NCBI GenBank assembly: GCA_000720805.1
Contig: JODI01000004.1
Coordinates: 248,001 to 312,000 of the forward strand
Length of the DNA: 64,000 bases
Reading direction: 5' to 3'
Source: Streptomyces violaceoruber
GTDB lineage: Bacteria > Actinomycetota > Actinomycetes > Streptomycetales > Streptomycetaceae
The position numbers and the translations under genes were made by a program. This document shows, one piece after another, positions 1 through 8,524 of this stretch. Numbering within the stretch: position 1 is the first letter of the stretch; every line of letters starts with the position of its first letter. Under the pieces are notes generated by a model. It had not been told where the DNA came from. It made no database searches and saw nothing but the letters and a program-made list of their open reading frames with translations.

Positions 1-1124
1 CCTTTGTAGAGGGCCCAGTCGCCGTTGGCCAGGGAGCCGATGTTCTGGCCGCCGCCGGTGTCGGAGGTGGTCTCGGTGGTCGTGCCGGACTGGCTGTCGT
101 AGGACTCGGCCTGGACGGTGCCGTAGGCGTCACGGTTGCCGGACGGCGGGGGAGTGGTGCCGCCGCCGCTCGACGACAGCACCTGGACGTAGTCGACGGT
201 CATCGGCACCCCGGAGCGGGTGTCCGCGTCCAGGCCGCCGCCGAACGCGTCCGGGAACGCGCCGCCCATCGCCACGTTCAGGATGATGAAGAAACCGTGG
301 TTCGTGGCGTTCGACCAGGTCGCCGCGTCCACCTGACTGGCCGTGACCGTGTGGTAGTTGACGCCGTCGACGTAGAAACGGATCGCCTCCGGGCTCGCCG
401 AGCGGTCCCACTCCATCGCGTAGGTGTGGAAGGCGGACTGACAGGTGCTCCCCGGGCAGGCGGTGGAGTTGCCGAGGCCCGTCGTCTCGTTGCACGGGCC
501 GCCCGGATTGGTGCCGCAGTGCATCGTCGCCCACACGGTGTTGCGGCCCTGGACGTTCTCCATGATGTCCAGCTCGCCGACGCCCGGCCAGTTCTGGTAG
601 TTGCCCCGGTAGGGCGCGCCCAGCATCCAGAACGCGGGCCAGTAGCCCTCGGCGGCGGTGCCGGTGACGTTCGGCATCTGGATGCGGGCCTCGACGCGCA
701 GCTTGCCGCCGGACGGGGGCTGGAAGTCGGTGCGGTTGCTCTCGATGCGGCCCGAGGTCCAGCGGCCGGCCGCGTCGCGCAGCGGGGTGATGCGGAGGTT
801 GCCGGCGCCGTCGAGTGAGACGTTGCTCGTGCTGTCGGTCATCGTCTCGACCTCGCCGGTGCCCCAGTTGGCGGGCCCGCCCGGATACGAGGTCCCGGTG
901 TCGTAACGCCAGTTGGCGGTGCTGACGCCGGTGCCCGCCGCGCCGTTGAAATCGTCGAGGAAGACCTGCGTCCAGCCCGCCGGGGGCGTGGGCGCGGAGG
1001 CGTTCGCGGAGGGGGAGGCGACCGTGGCGGCCGCCGCCGCGAGGCCGAGGGTGCTGACGACGGCGACGAGCGCCCGCCGCAGCGGGCGCCGCCGTCTGCG
1101 GAGTGTGCCGGAGGTGTCACTCAT
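1..1124 (-). CDS. GH16 endo-beta-glucanase with C-terminal CBM6/35-like module (3' end outside window)
   Basis: Secreted endo-glucanase, probably acting on beta-1,3 or mixed-linked glucan. The N-terminus has an arginine-rich stretch, a hydrophobic core and an Ala-rich end, as in a signal peptide. The GH16 domain carries the ELDIME catalytic motif with E184 (nucleophile), D186 and E189 (acid/base). A Gly/Pro/Thr linker (GGGTTPPPSG) leads into a segment with AESYDSQSG and GDWALYK, resembling the start of a CBM6/35 module cut by the window edge. ATG at 1124 is preceded by a GAGAGG ribosome site. GH16 family is certain from the motif; exact substrate is not. The palindrome at 1201-1214 suggests LacI-family control. 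Confidence 0.9.
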   Translation of the reverse strand, partial: MSDTSGTLRRRRRPLRRALVAVVSTLGLAAAAATVASPSANASAPTPPAGWTQVFLDDFNGAAGTGVSTANWRYDTGTSYPGGPANWGTGEVETMTDSTSNVSLDGAGNLRITPLRDAAGRWTSGRIESNRTDFQPPSGGKLRVEARIQMPNVTGTAAEGYWPAFWMLGAPYRGNYQNWPGVGELDIMENVQGRNTVWATMHCGTNPGGPCNETTGLGNSTACPGSTCQSAFHTYAMEWDRSASPEAIRFYVDGVNYHTVTASQVDAATWSNATNHGFFIILNVAMGGAFPDAFGGGLDADTRSGVPMTVDYVQVLSSSGGGTTPPPSGNRDAYGTVQAESYDSQSGTTTETTSDTGGGQNIGSLANGDWALYK

Positions 1125-1200
1125 GGGGGGCCTCTCGGGTACGGGTGCGGGGTGAATGTGCGGGGTGCGGGGGTGTCTTCGAGAGCTCTGCCCGACGTCT

Positions 1201-1251
1201 TGAGAGCGCTCTCAGCGCCGCCAATGTGCTCCTCGTCACTCCGGTCGTCAA
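1201..1251 (-). promoter_or_regulatory. Predicted promoter plus CebR-like operator for the GH16 gene
   Basis: On the minus strand there is a -35 TTGACG (1251-1246), a 17-nt spacer and a weak -10 CACATT (1228-1223). Just downstream lies a perfect 14-bp palindrome, TGAGAGCGCTCTCA (1201-1214), which would cover the transcription start. The known CebR operator of streptomycetes is TGGGAGCGCTCCCA, so this is the same LacI-family half-site geometry. Repression relieved by cello- or glucan-oligosaccharides is inferred. The rest of the 1125-1459 gap holds only the repeat array listed next. Confidence 0.65.
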
Positions 1252-1290
1252 GAGTTGAAGCAGCAAAAGTGCTTCCGCCGCAGGTGAGTT

Positions 1291-1440
1291 CAACCGGAAC
1301 CGCCGCCACCGCCCCGTGTGCAACCGGATCCGCCGCCACCGTCCCGCGTGCAACCTGATCCGCCGCCACCGCCCCGCGTGCAACCGGAACCGCCGCCACC
1401 GCCCCGTGTGCAACCGGATCCGCCGCCACCGCCCCGCGTG
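1291..1440. repeat. 30-bp tandem repeat, five full copies
   Basis: Five head-to-tail 30-bp units, each beginning CAACCGGA(A/T)C and followed by CGCCGCCACC, then a partial sixth (CAACCGCCCC). Units 1 and 4 are identical; the others differ at one to three positions. The array starts 40 bp upstream of the predicted GH16 -35 box and ends 19 bp from the IclR stop codon. On the minus strand one frame reads as Gly4-Ser-like repeats, but no ribosome site or gene frame supports translation. It is best treated as a non-coding minisatellite. Confidence 0.85.
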
Positions 1441-1459
1441 CAACCGCCCCGCCCCGCCC

Positions 1460-2290
1460 TCACCGGTGCGAGGGATGCCCCCCGGCCTGCCGGGACCCGC
1501 GCCCGGCCCGGCTGCCCTCCGGCTGCCAGCCCAGCGCCCGCGAGATCCCGCGCGCCGCGAGCCGCACCGCGGGGATCAGCACCGGGACCTGGGCCCCGGC
1601 CTCGGGCACCACGACGGACACGGCCGCGACCAGGGCGCCGTCCGGTCCGCGCACCGGCGCGGCCACCGACAGGGCGTCCTCGGTGACCTGACGGTCGCTC
1701 ACCGCCACGCCAGAACGCCGCACCTCGGCCAGTACCCGGCGCAACTGCCCGCCGTCGGTGAGGGTGTACGGGGTGTAGGAGGCGAGCGGGCCCGCGCAGT
1801 ACTCCTGCTGGAGTTCCGGGTCGCCGTGCGCCAGGAGCGCGAGACCGACGCCGGTGACGTGCAGCGGCCAGCGGGCGCCGACCCGGATGTGGACACCGAC
1901 CGCCGACCGCCCCGAGAGCCACTCGATGTAGACGACCTCCGAGCCGTCGCGCACTGCCAACTGCACGTTCTCGTGCGTGGCTTCGTACAGGTCCTCCAGG
2001 TACGGCAGCGCGGTCTGCCGCAGCGCGAGCCCGCGGGGCGCGAGTGCCGCGACCTCCCACAGGCGCAGTCCGACGTGGTAGACGCCCGACTCGTCGCGCT
2101 CCAGCGCACCCCAGTCGGTCAGGGCGCCCACGAGGCGGTGTGTGGTGGTCAGGCTCAGCCCGGCCCGGCGGCTGATGTCCGTGAGGCACAGCGCGGGGTG
2201 GTCGTGGTCGAACGCGGCGAGGACGGACAGCAGCCGGTCGGGCGCGGACCGCACCCCCTGCGACAGGCCGGCGTCGGTGGTCATCGCCAT
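1460..2290 (-). CDS. IclR-family transcriptional regulator
   Basis: 276-aa regulator with the normal two-domain layout. The N-terminal winged helix-turn-helix contains LTDISRRAGLSLTTTHRLV. The C-terminal effector domain contains RVGARWPLHVTGVG, and SVAAPVRGPDGALVAAVSV is typical of IclR sensor domains. ATG at 2290 is used; an in-frame ATG two codons later is equally possible. It begins 3 bases after the stop of the upstream MarR gene, so the two are almost certainly co-transcribed. Target genes are not shown by the sequence; the adjacent divergent SDR/acyl-CoA ligase operon is the natural guess. Confidence 0.88.
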   Translation of the reverse strand: MAMTTDAGLSQGVRSAPDRLLSVLAAFDHDHPALCLTDISRRAGLSLTTTHRLVGALTDWGALERDESGVYHVGLRLWEVAALAPRGLALRQTALPYLEDLYEATHENVQLAVRDGSEVVYIEWLSGRSAVGVHIRVGARWPLHVTGVGLALLAHGDPELQQEYCAGPLASYTPYTLTDGGQLRRVLAEVRRSGVAVSDRQVTEDALSVAAPVRGPDGALVAAVSVVVPEAGAQVPVLIPAVRLAARGISRALGWQPEGSRAGRGSRQAGGHPSHR

Positions 2291-2293
2291 GCG

Positions 2294-2869
2294 TCACCCC
2301 AGCCCGGTCTCGGCGACTCTCTGCAGCAGCGAGTGGAGCACATCGCGCTCGGCGGGGTCGAGGGGCTGGAGCAGTTCGTTCGTCACGCGCAGTCCCGCCT
2401 CGTCGGTGTCGCGCAGGAAGGCACGGCCGTCCGCGGTGAGCACGACGATCCGGCTGCGCCGGTCGTCGGGGGAGGGGCGGCGCTCGGCGAAGCCCAGCTT
2501 CTCGAGGTCGTCGACCAGGCCGACGATCGCGCTCGGGTCGTAGCCGAGGGAGGTGCTCAGCTCGCGCTGGAGCGCGCCCTCGGACGTGGCGAGGAAGCGC
2601 AGCAGCGCGTAGTGGCGCAGGCGCAGGCCGGACTCCTGGAGGGAGGCGTTGAACAGCTGTCCGGAGCGCAGGCCCAGTCGGTACAGGAGGTAGCCGGTGT
2701 CCGCGTGCAGTCCGCGCATCCACGGCTCGTACACGTCGATCGGAGCGGGGCCTGCGGCAGGGGACGTCGGGTGCGGCTGGCGGGCGATGGCGGTCTCCCT
2801 GTTCGGGGCCCCGGGCGGGGCGGTGGTGCGGGCTGCTCCCAGTCTGGCGCACCGGCGGGTCGGCAACAA
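2294..2869 (-). CDS. MarR-family transcriptional regulator
   Basis: MarR winged-helix repressor: the recognition region GYDPSAIVGLVDDLEKLGFAERR is followed by the DDRRSRIVVLT wing. The start is uncertain. The frame stays open to a TTG at 2869 (191 aa), but typical MarR proteins are about 145-150 aa, and an in-frame GTG at 2731 would give 145 aa beginning just before the first helix (VYEPWMRGLHADTGY). Neither has a strong ribosome site. It is divergent from the SDR operon, and a TTGACGTCAA palindrome in the shared region is a candidate binding site. It probably senses a metabolite of that pathway. Confidence 0.82.
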   Translation of the reverse strand: MLPTRRCARLGAARTTAPPGAPNRETAIARQPHPTSPAAGPAPIDVYEPWMRGLHADTGYLLYRLGLRSGQLFNASLQESGLRLRHYALLRFLATSEGALQRELSTSLGYDPSAIVGLVDDLEKLGFAERRPSPDDRRSRIVVLTADGRAFLRDTDEAGLRVTNELLQPLDPAERDVLHSLLQRVAETGLG

Positions 2870-2870
2870 C

Positions 2871-2901
2871 TATTGACGTCAACAATTATTGCTCTTAGCT
2901 T
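2871..2901 (+). promoter_or_regulatory. Promoter of the SDR operon overlapped by a MarR-type palindrome
   Basis: -35 TTGACG (2873-2878), 17-nt spacer and -10 TAGCTT (2896-2901) face the SDR gene. The -35 lies inside the perfect palindrome TTGACGTCAA (2873-2882), and further TTG/CAA half-sites (CAACAATTATTG) follow. The patch is conspicuously AT-rich against its surroundings. A MarR dimer bound here would block RNA polymerase; repressor identity is inferred from adjacency. Confidence 0.6.
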
Positions 2902-2979
2902 CGATCTCGTAGCCGCACCACCCGCGTCAGTTTCATTTGATTTCGTGTCATTCATGCCAGTTTGTGAAGGGACTCACCC

Positions 2980-3897
2980 GTGCCCAGCATCGATCTCACC
3001 GGCAAGGCCGCCGTCGTCACCGGCAGCGGCCGGGGCCTCGGCCTCGCCTACGCGCACGCCCTCGCCGCCCGCGGCGCCTTCGTGGTCGTCAACGACATCG
3101 ACGAGGCCGTGGCCGAGCAGGCCGTGAAGTCCATCACCGCGGCGGGCGGCAAGGCCGTCGCCGAGGTGGTCCCGGTCGGCACCGCCGAGGCCGCGGACCG
3201 GCTGGTCAACCGCGCCGTGCAGGAGTTCGGGCGGCTCGACGTCCTGGTCACCAACGCGGGCATCCTGCGCGACAAGGTGCTGTGGAAGATGACCGACGAC
3301 GACTTCGACGCGGTGATCACCACCCACCTCAAGGGCACCTTCACCTGCGCCCGTGCCGCCGCCGTCCGCATGCGCGAGCAGGGCGAGGGCGGCAGCCTGA
3401 TCCTGGTCGGCTCACCGGCCGGGCAGCGCGGCAACTTCGGGCAGACGAACTACGCCGCCGCCAAGGCCGGCATCGCCGCCATGGCCCGCACCTGGTCGAT
3501 GGAACTGGGCCGCGCGAACATCACGGTCAACGCGATCGTGCCGGTGGCCGCGACCGCGATGACCGAGACCATCCCCGCCTTCGCCCCGTACATCGAGGCC
3601 ATGAGGGACGGCGAGGCGCTGCCGGACTTCCTGCGCAAGGGCGAGGGCTTCGGCACCCCCGAGGACTGCGCGGCCCTGGTTCCCTTCCTCGCCTCCGAGG
3701 CCGCCCGGGGCATCACCGGGCAGGCCATCGGCATCGGCGGCGACAAAGTGGCACTCTGGTCGCATCCGCAGGAGATCAGCGCGGCCTACGCCGACGGCGG
3801 CTGGACCCCCGAGACCCTGGCCGACGCCTTCCCCACGTCGGTCGGCGCCGAGCTCCAGACGGTCGGTATCCCGGCCCCGAAGTTCCCGGAGGCCTGA
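2980..3897 (+). CDS. Short-chain dehydrogenase/reductase (SDR)
   Basis: NAD(P)-dependent oxidoreductase of the classical SDR family, 305 aa. Seen: glycine-rich cofactor motif TGSGRGLG near residue 15, NAG motif (TNAGIL), and the active site Y158-x3-K162 in TNYAAAKAG. The family-typical length is about 250; the extra C-terminal segment (WSHPQEISAAYADGGWTPE) recalls 3-hydroxyacyl-CoA dehydrogenase-like SDRs of multifunctional enzymes. GTG start with an upstream GAAGGGA ribosome site. First gene of a four-gene operon, so it probably oxidises a hydroxyacyl-CoA or alcohol intermediate; the substrate cannot be named. Confidence 0.88.
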   Translation: MPSIDLTGKAAVVTGSGRGLGLAYAHALAARGAFVVVNDIDEAVAEQAVKSITAAGGKAVAEVVPVGTAEAADRLVNRAVQEFGRLDVLVTNAGILRDKVLWKMTDDDFDAVITTHLKGTFTCARAAAVRMREQGEGGSLILVGSPAGQRGNFGQTNYAAAKAGIAAMARTWSMELGRANITVNAIVPVAATAMTETIPAFAPYIEAMRDGEALPDFLRKGEGFGTPEDCAALVPFLASEAARGITGQAIGIGGDKVALWSHPQEISAAYADGGWTPETLADAFPTSVGAELQTVGIPAPKFPEA

Positions 3898-3899
3898 CC

Positions 3900-4784
3900 A
3901 TGACGAACCTCAATGTCGAGGATCTCGTCGCGATCGACGTCCACACCCACGCGGAGGTGTCCTCCAAGGGCCACTCCTCCCTGGACGACGACCTGCACGA
4001 CGCCTCCTCGGCCTACTTCAAGGTCGAGGGCAAACGGAAGCCGACCCTTCAGGAGACCGCCGCGTACTACCGCGAGCGGAAGATGGCCGCCGTGATCTTC
4101 ACGGTCGACGCCGAGTCCGCGACCGGAACGGCCCCCGTCCCCAACGAGGAGGTCGCCGAGGCGGCGGCCGCCAACGCGGACGTCCTGATCCCCTTCGCGT
4201 CCATCGACCCGTTCCGGGGTAAGGCGGGCGTGAAGCAGGCCCGGCGCCTGGTCGAGGAGTACGGGGTGCGGGGCTTCAAGTTCCACCCCAGCATCCAGGG
4301 CTTCTTCCCCAACGACCGCGCGGTGGCGTACGGCCTCTACGAGGTGATCGAGGAGACCGGCACCATCGCCCTCTTCCACACCGGCCAGACCGGAATCGGC
4401 GCCGGTGTGCCCGGCGGGGGCGGGATCCGGCTCAAGTACTCCAACCCGCTGCACGTGGACGACGTGGCCGCCGACTTCCCGCACCTGAAGATCATCCTGG
4501 CGCACCCGTCGTTCCCCTGGCAGGACGAGGCCCTCGCCGTCGCCACGCACAAGCCGGGCGTGCACATCGACCTGTCCGGCTGGTCGCCGAAGTACTTCCC
4601 GCCGCAGCTGGTGCAGTACGCCAACACGCTGCTCAAGGACAAGGTCCTCTTCGGCTCCGACTTCCCCGTCCTCACCCCCGACCGCTGGCTCGCGGACTTC
4701 GAGAAGCTGTCGATCAAGGACGAGGTCAAGCCGAAGATCCTCAAGGAGAACGCCGCCCGCCTGCTCGGGCTGACGAAGCCGTAA
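3900..4784 (+). CDS. Amidohydrolase-2 family metal-dependent hydrolase/decarboxylase
   Basis: 294-aa TIM-barrel protein of the amidohydrolase 2 family (ACMS decarboxylase and OMA hydratase relatives). Seen: N-terminal HxH metal motif at H15/H17 (DVHTHAE), GFKFHPS with a mid-barrel His, ILAHPSFPW, and the late Asp in FGSDFP. Members hydrolyse, hydrate or decarboxylate carboxylic acids, often in aromatic or cyclic compound degradation. ATG begins 2 bases after the SDR stop, so it is translationally linked. Substrate unknown. Confidence 0.85.
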   Translation: MTNLNVEDLVAIDVHTHAEVSSKGHSSLDDDLHDASSAYFKVEGKRKPTLQETAAYYRERKMAAVIFTVDAESATGTAPVPNEEVAEAAAANADVLIPFASIDPFRGKAGVKQARRLVEEYGVRGFKFHPSIQGFFPNDRAVAYGLYEVIEETGTIALFHTGQTGIGAGVPGGGGIRLKYSNPLHVDDVAADFPHLKIILAHPSFPWQDEALAVATHKPGVHIDLSGWSPKYFPPQLVQYANTLLKDKVLFGSDFPVLTPDRWLADFEKLSIKDEVKPKILKENAARLLGLTKP

Positions 4785-4794
4785 GGGGCCGGAC

Positions 4795-6300
4795 ATGCGC
4801 AACGAGGGACTGGGGTCGTGGCCCGCACGCCGAGCCCGCAAGACCCCGCACCGCACCGCCCTGATCCACGGCGACACGAGCCGCACGTACGCCGAGCTGT
4901 ACGACCGCACCACCCGCCTCGCGCACGCCCTGCGCGCCCGGGGCGTCCGGCGCGGCGACCGGATCGCCTACCTCGGCCCCAACCACCCCTCCTACCTGGA
5001 GACCCTGTTCGCGGCGGGCACCCTCGGCGCGGTCTTCGTCCCCCTCAACACCCGCCTCGCCGGCCCGGAGATCGCCTACCAGCTCGCCGATTCCGGAGCC
5101 AGGGCCCTCGTCTACGGCCCCTCGTTCCAGGGCCTGGTCGCCGGGCTGCCCGGCACCACCGACGTACGCGCCTACGTCGAGGTCGGCGCCGAGTACGAGG
5201 AGGCGCTCGCCGAGGCCGGAACCGACCCCGTCGACGAGCCGGTCGTGCCCGACGACACCTGCATCATCATGTACACCTCGGGCACCACCGGCCGCCCCAA
5301 GGGCGCGATGCTCACCCACGGCAACCTCACCTGGAACGCGATCAACGTCCTCATCGACCACGACCTGATCGCCGACGAACGCGCCCTGGTCTCCGCCCCG
5401 TTGTTCCACACGGCCGGCCTCAACATGCTCACCCTGCCGGTGTTGCTGAAGGGCGGCACCTGCGTCCTGGTCGAGGCCTTCGACCCGGCGGCCACCTTCG
5501 ACCTGATCGAACGGCACAGGATCACCTTCATGTTCGGGGTGCCGACGATGTTCGACCAGGTGGCCCGGCACCCGCGCTGGAAGGACGCCGACCTGTCCTC
5601 CCTGCGCATCCTCACCTGCGGCGGCTCCCCGGTGTCGACCCCGCTGATCGCCGCCTACCAGGAGCGCGGCCTGACCTTCCTCCAGGGCTACGGCATGACG
5701 GAGGCGTCCCCCGGCACGCTCTTCCTGGACGCCGAACACGCGGTGAGCAAGGCGGGCTCGGCCGGGGTGCCGCACTTCTTCAGCGACGTCCGGGTCGTGC
5801 GGGCCGACCTCGCCCCGGCCGCCGTCGGCGAGACCGGCGAGGTCGTGGTGCGCGGACCGCACGTCATGCCCGGCTACTGGGGCCTGCCCGAGGAGACGGC
5901 CGCCGCCTTCGCCGACGGCTGGTTCCGCAGCGGGGACGCGGCCCGCGTCGACGAGGACGGCTATGTCTTCATCGTCGACCGCATCAAGGACATGATCATC
6001 TCCGGCGGGGAGAACATCTACCCCGCCGAGATCGAGGACCTGCTCCTCGCCCACCCCGACATCGTCGAGTGCGCCGTCATCGGCGTGCCCGACGACAAGT
6101 GGGGCGAGGTGCCCCGCGCGGTCGTCGTACCGCGCGAGGGGGCCTCGCTGGATCCCGACGAGGTGCTGGCCGCGCTGGCCGGGCGGCTCGCCAAGTACAA
6201 GATCCCCAAGTCGGTCGTGCTCGCGGACGAACTCCCGCGCACCGCCTCGGGGAAGCTCCTCAAAGCCCGGGTGCGCAAGCGCTTCGGCACCCATTCATAG
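4795..6300 (+). CDS. AMP-dependent acyl-CoA synthetase (FadD-like)
   Basis: 501-aa adenylate-forming ligase that activates a carboxylic acid with ATP and CoA. Seen: P-loop-like motif YTSGTTGRPKG at about residues 160-170, the conserved GYGMTE motif, the hinge region (RSGDAARVDEDGYVFIVDR), KDMIISGGENIYPAEIE, and the C-terminal catalytic lysine context PRTASGKLLK. Length is normal. It starts 10 bases after the amidohydrolase. With MaoC and SDR in the same operon this gives a CoA-dependent, beta-oxidation-like route for an unidentified acid. Confidence 0.9.
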   Translation: MRNEGLGSWPARRARKTPHRTALIHGDTSRTYAELYDRTTRLAHALRARGVRRGDRIAYLGPNHPSYLETLFAAGTLGAVFVPLNTRLAGPEIAYQLADSGARALVYGPSFQGLVAGLPGTTDVRAYVEVGAEYEEALAEAGTDPVDEPVVPDDTCIIMYTSGTTGRPKGAMLTHGNLTWNAINVLIDHDLIADERALVSAPLFHTAGLNMLTLPVLLKGGTCVLVEAFDPAATFDLIERHRITFMFGVPTMFDQVARHPRWKDADLSSLRILTCGGSPVSTPLIAAYQERGLTFLQGYGMTEASPGTLFLDAEHAVSKAGSAGVPHFFSDVRVVRADLAPAAVGETGEVVVRGPHVMPGYWGLPEETAAAFADGWFRSGDAARVDEDGYVFIVDRIKDMIISGGENIYPAEIEDLLLAHPDIVECAVIGVPDDKWGEVPRAVVVPREGASLDPDEVLAALAGRLAKYKIPKSVVLADELPRTASGKLLKARVRKRFGTHS

Positions 6301-6341
6301 ATCTCTCAGGTCTTACAGGTCTCTCAGACAAGGACAGCCAC

Positions 6342-6797
6342 ATGAGCGTCACCGTCAACGGTCTCGACGAACTGAAGAAGCTCGCCGGCAGCGACCTCGG
6401 CACCAGCGAGTGGGTCGAGGTCACCCAGGAGCGGATCGACACCTTCGCCGACGCCACGGGCGACCACCAGTGGATCCACGTCGACCCGGAGCGCGCGAAG
6501 GACGGCCCGTTCGGCGCCCCGATCGCCCACGGCTACCTCACCCTCTCCCTCTTCATCCCCCTGTTCACCGAGCTGCTGGACGTCCAGGGCGTGACGACGA
6601 AGGTCAACTACGGCCTGAACAAGGTGCGCTTCCCCTCCCCGGTGAAGGCCGGCTCCCGCATCCGGCTGGTCGGGAAGCTGGCCGAGGTCGAGGAGGTGAA
6701 GGGCGGCGTACAGATCGTCGTGGACGGGACGATCGAGATCGAGGGCGGCACGAAGCCCGCGGCGGTGCTGCAGAGCCTGTCCCGGTTCTACGTGTAG
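6342..6797 (+). CDS. MaoC-family enoyl-CoA hydratase
   Basis: 151-aa single hot-dog protein. The hydratase-2 motif is present (DATGDHQWIHVDPERA, with the catalytic Asp and His), followed by GAPIAHGYLTLSL. Such enzymes hydrate trans-2-enoyl-CoA to the (R)-3-hydroxyacyl-CoA. The preceding 41-nt gap contains a near-repeat of CTCAGGTCT. Last gene of the SDR operon; the next gene is convergent. It would make the hydroxyacyl-CoA that the SDR could oxidise, which is inference. Confidence 0.88.
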   Translation: MSVTVNGLDELKKLAGSDLGTSEWVEVTQERIDTFADATGDHQWIHVDPERAKDGPFGAPIAHGYLTLSLFIPLFTELLDVQGVTTKVNYGLNKVRFPSPVKAGSRIRLVGKLAEVEEVKGGVQIVVDGTIEIEGGTKPAAVLQSLSRFYV

Positions 6798-6825
6798 CCC
6801 ACGGTGTGCCGGGGCCTGGCGCTCC

Positions 6826-8496
6826 TCAGGCTCCGGCCACATCCACGAAGATCGGATTGGCGTAGAACCACGTGTCGGCCCACGGGTCACCGTCCCCCGG
6901 CACGTGGGGAATCGGCCCGTGCGGGTCGATGGAGGCGCCGAGGTAGCCAGTGCCGTTGCGCTTCCCGTCGCTGCCGCGCAGTCGGACGTAGAAGGACTCG
7001 TCCCCGGCGGTCAGCGGGATGCGCAGCGTGTACGTGCCCTTGCGGCCGGACACGTCCCTCGTCTGGACGACCTTGGTGTCCGGCGCCCGCCAGTCCTCCC
7101 GGTCGGTCACCGGTCCGCGCACCGCTCCCCGGATCACGTCCACGTGCGCCAACTGCGGCAGGATTCCCTGGGTGTTGGGACGTGAGGCGGTCGTCACGGT
7201 GACGTTCAGGGTGAGCTTCTCGCCCTTGCGGACCCGCAGCCGGCCGCCCAGGGTGACGCCCTGGCCGTGGTCGCAGTCCCGCGTCAGCCGGACGTCGAGG
7301 CCGTCGAGCAGATGCCCGTGGTCCAGCCAGACCCGGCCCGCGCGCAGGCCCGCCATCACCGCCCGGTAGCCGTAGCGGGTGACGCCGACGTGGGTGCGGC
7401 TGAACTGGCCGGGCCAGAAGTCACCGCCCGGCTGGGGCGAGTCCGTGTTCACCGGATCCGGGATGTGGCCGGTGTTGTCGAAGTTCTGCCCGGGCAGCCA
7501 GTCGCCGTTCTTCCAGGTGTCGAAGACGACGCGGTGCACGTCCGAGTTGGTGGTGATGGTGAACAGCTTGCCCTCGGCGAGCATCGCGTCCCACATGCCG
7601 CCGACGGTCGCCGTCATCCAGTCGAACCCTCCGTACAGGACGTACGCGTTCTCCGGATAGCCGGGCCAGGAGTTCACGGACGGCTTGTTGGTGTACTCGC
7701 CGCGCTGGGAGTCGGGCCCCTCCCAGCCGGGAATGCCCCCGCCCTGGGCGCCGGGCGCCCCCTCCATCCCGATCATGATCTCGGGCGCAGCGTCCCGCCA
7801 GTTGCGCATCTCGTGCGGTGAGTCGATGCCCAGCCGCATCGGGTGGTTGGCGAAAACCAGTACGTCGTCGACGTAGCCCGAACGGCGTTGGTCGGCGAGC
7901 CACTTGATGGCCTTCACGGCGTGTGCCTCGTTGCGGGCCGTGTTCGGGTTGTCGGCCGCGCCGTCGGTGTAGTTGAGCAGCTTGCCGTCGTAGGCCAGCT
8001 CGAACTGCGTCAGTACGTCGACCTCGTGCGGGCCGGGCGCCGCGAAGATCGTGCAGTGCTCGGCGGCCGGGATGTACCACTCCAGGCCCTGGAAGATCAG
8101 CTGACGGGGGTTCTCGGCCCGGGCCTTGAGGATCTCCTGGTGCTCCAGCGCGGCGCCGTAGTAGGCGTGACCGAAGTTGGAGTGCTCGTTGAAGACCATC
8201 CAGTCGAGACCGTACTTGGCCGCCGCGGTGGCCAGTTGGGAGAACGTGTACTTCGCGTCATGGCTGTAGACGGAGTGCACGTGGTGGTCGCCTACGAGGT
8301 AGGCGAGACGGGGGTCGTCGCCGCCGAAGCCCCGCTGGTCGGCGGCGAGCGCGGGGGTCGCCGCCGATCCGAGGGCGAAGGCGGCGCCGAACAGGCCCGC
8401 GCGGCGCAGGAGCCCGCGCCGGGAGACACCCTGGGCGTCGAGGTCGGCGGGGGAGACGGACGGGTCGGCCCAGGAAGGGAGTTGCTGCTCGCTCAT
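6826..8496 (-). CDS. Tat-exported PHP-domain metallohydrolase
   Basis: 556-aa secreted protein. The N-terminus has a twin-arginine signal (SRRGLLRRAGLFGAAFALG) ending in an Ala-x-Ala cleavage-like site. The PHP metal motif HxH is seen in VGDHHVHSVYSHD, with NEHSNFGHA further on, and DVHRVVFD late in the domain. The C-terminal 150 residues look like a beta-rich accessory domain. PHP proteins are di- or trinuclear phosphoesterases, but some act on other esters. It lies 28 nt downstream of another exported phosphoesterase on the same strand, suggesting a pair that scavenges phosphate or processes an extracellular phosphorylated polymer. Confidence 0.8.
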   Translation of the reverse strand: MSEQQLPSWADPSVSPADLDAQGVSRRGLLRRAGLFGAAFALGSAATPALAADQRGFGGDDPRLAYLVGDHHVHSVYSHDAKYTFSQLATAAAKYGLDWMVFNEHSNFGHAYYGAALEHQEILKARAENPRQLIFQGLEWYIPAAEHCTIFAAPGPHEVDVLTQFELAYDGKLLNYTDGAADNPNTARNEAHAVKAIKWLADQRRSGYVDDVLVFANHPMRLGIDSPHEMRNWRDAAPEIMIGMEGAPGAQGGGIPGWEGPDSQRGEYTNKPSVNSWPGYPENAYVLYGGFDWMTATVGGMWDAMLAEGKLFTITTNSDVHRVVFDTWKNGDWLPGQNFDNTGHIPDPVNTDSPQPGGDFWPGQFSRTHVGVTRYGYRAVMAGLRAGRVWLDHGHLLDGLDVRLTRDCDHGQGVTLGGRLRVRKGEKLTLNVTVTTASRPNTQGILPQLAHVDVIRGAVRGPVTDREDWRAPDTKVVQTRDVSGRKGTYTLRIPLTAGDESFYVRLRGSDGKRNGTGYLGASIDPHGPIPHVPGDGDPWADTWFYANPIFVDVAGA

Positions 8497-8524
8497 CGTG
8501 TCTGTCCTCTGCTGTTCGACGGAT

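Noticed and set aside
1290..2885. Gly4-Ser-like repeat protein read through the minisatellite
   Set aside because: The frame is out of register with IclR and MarR, has no ribosome site, and is Arg/Pro-rich elsewhere.
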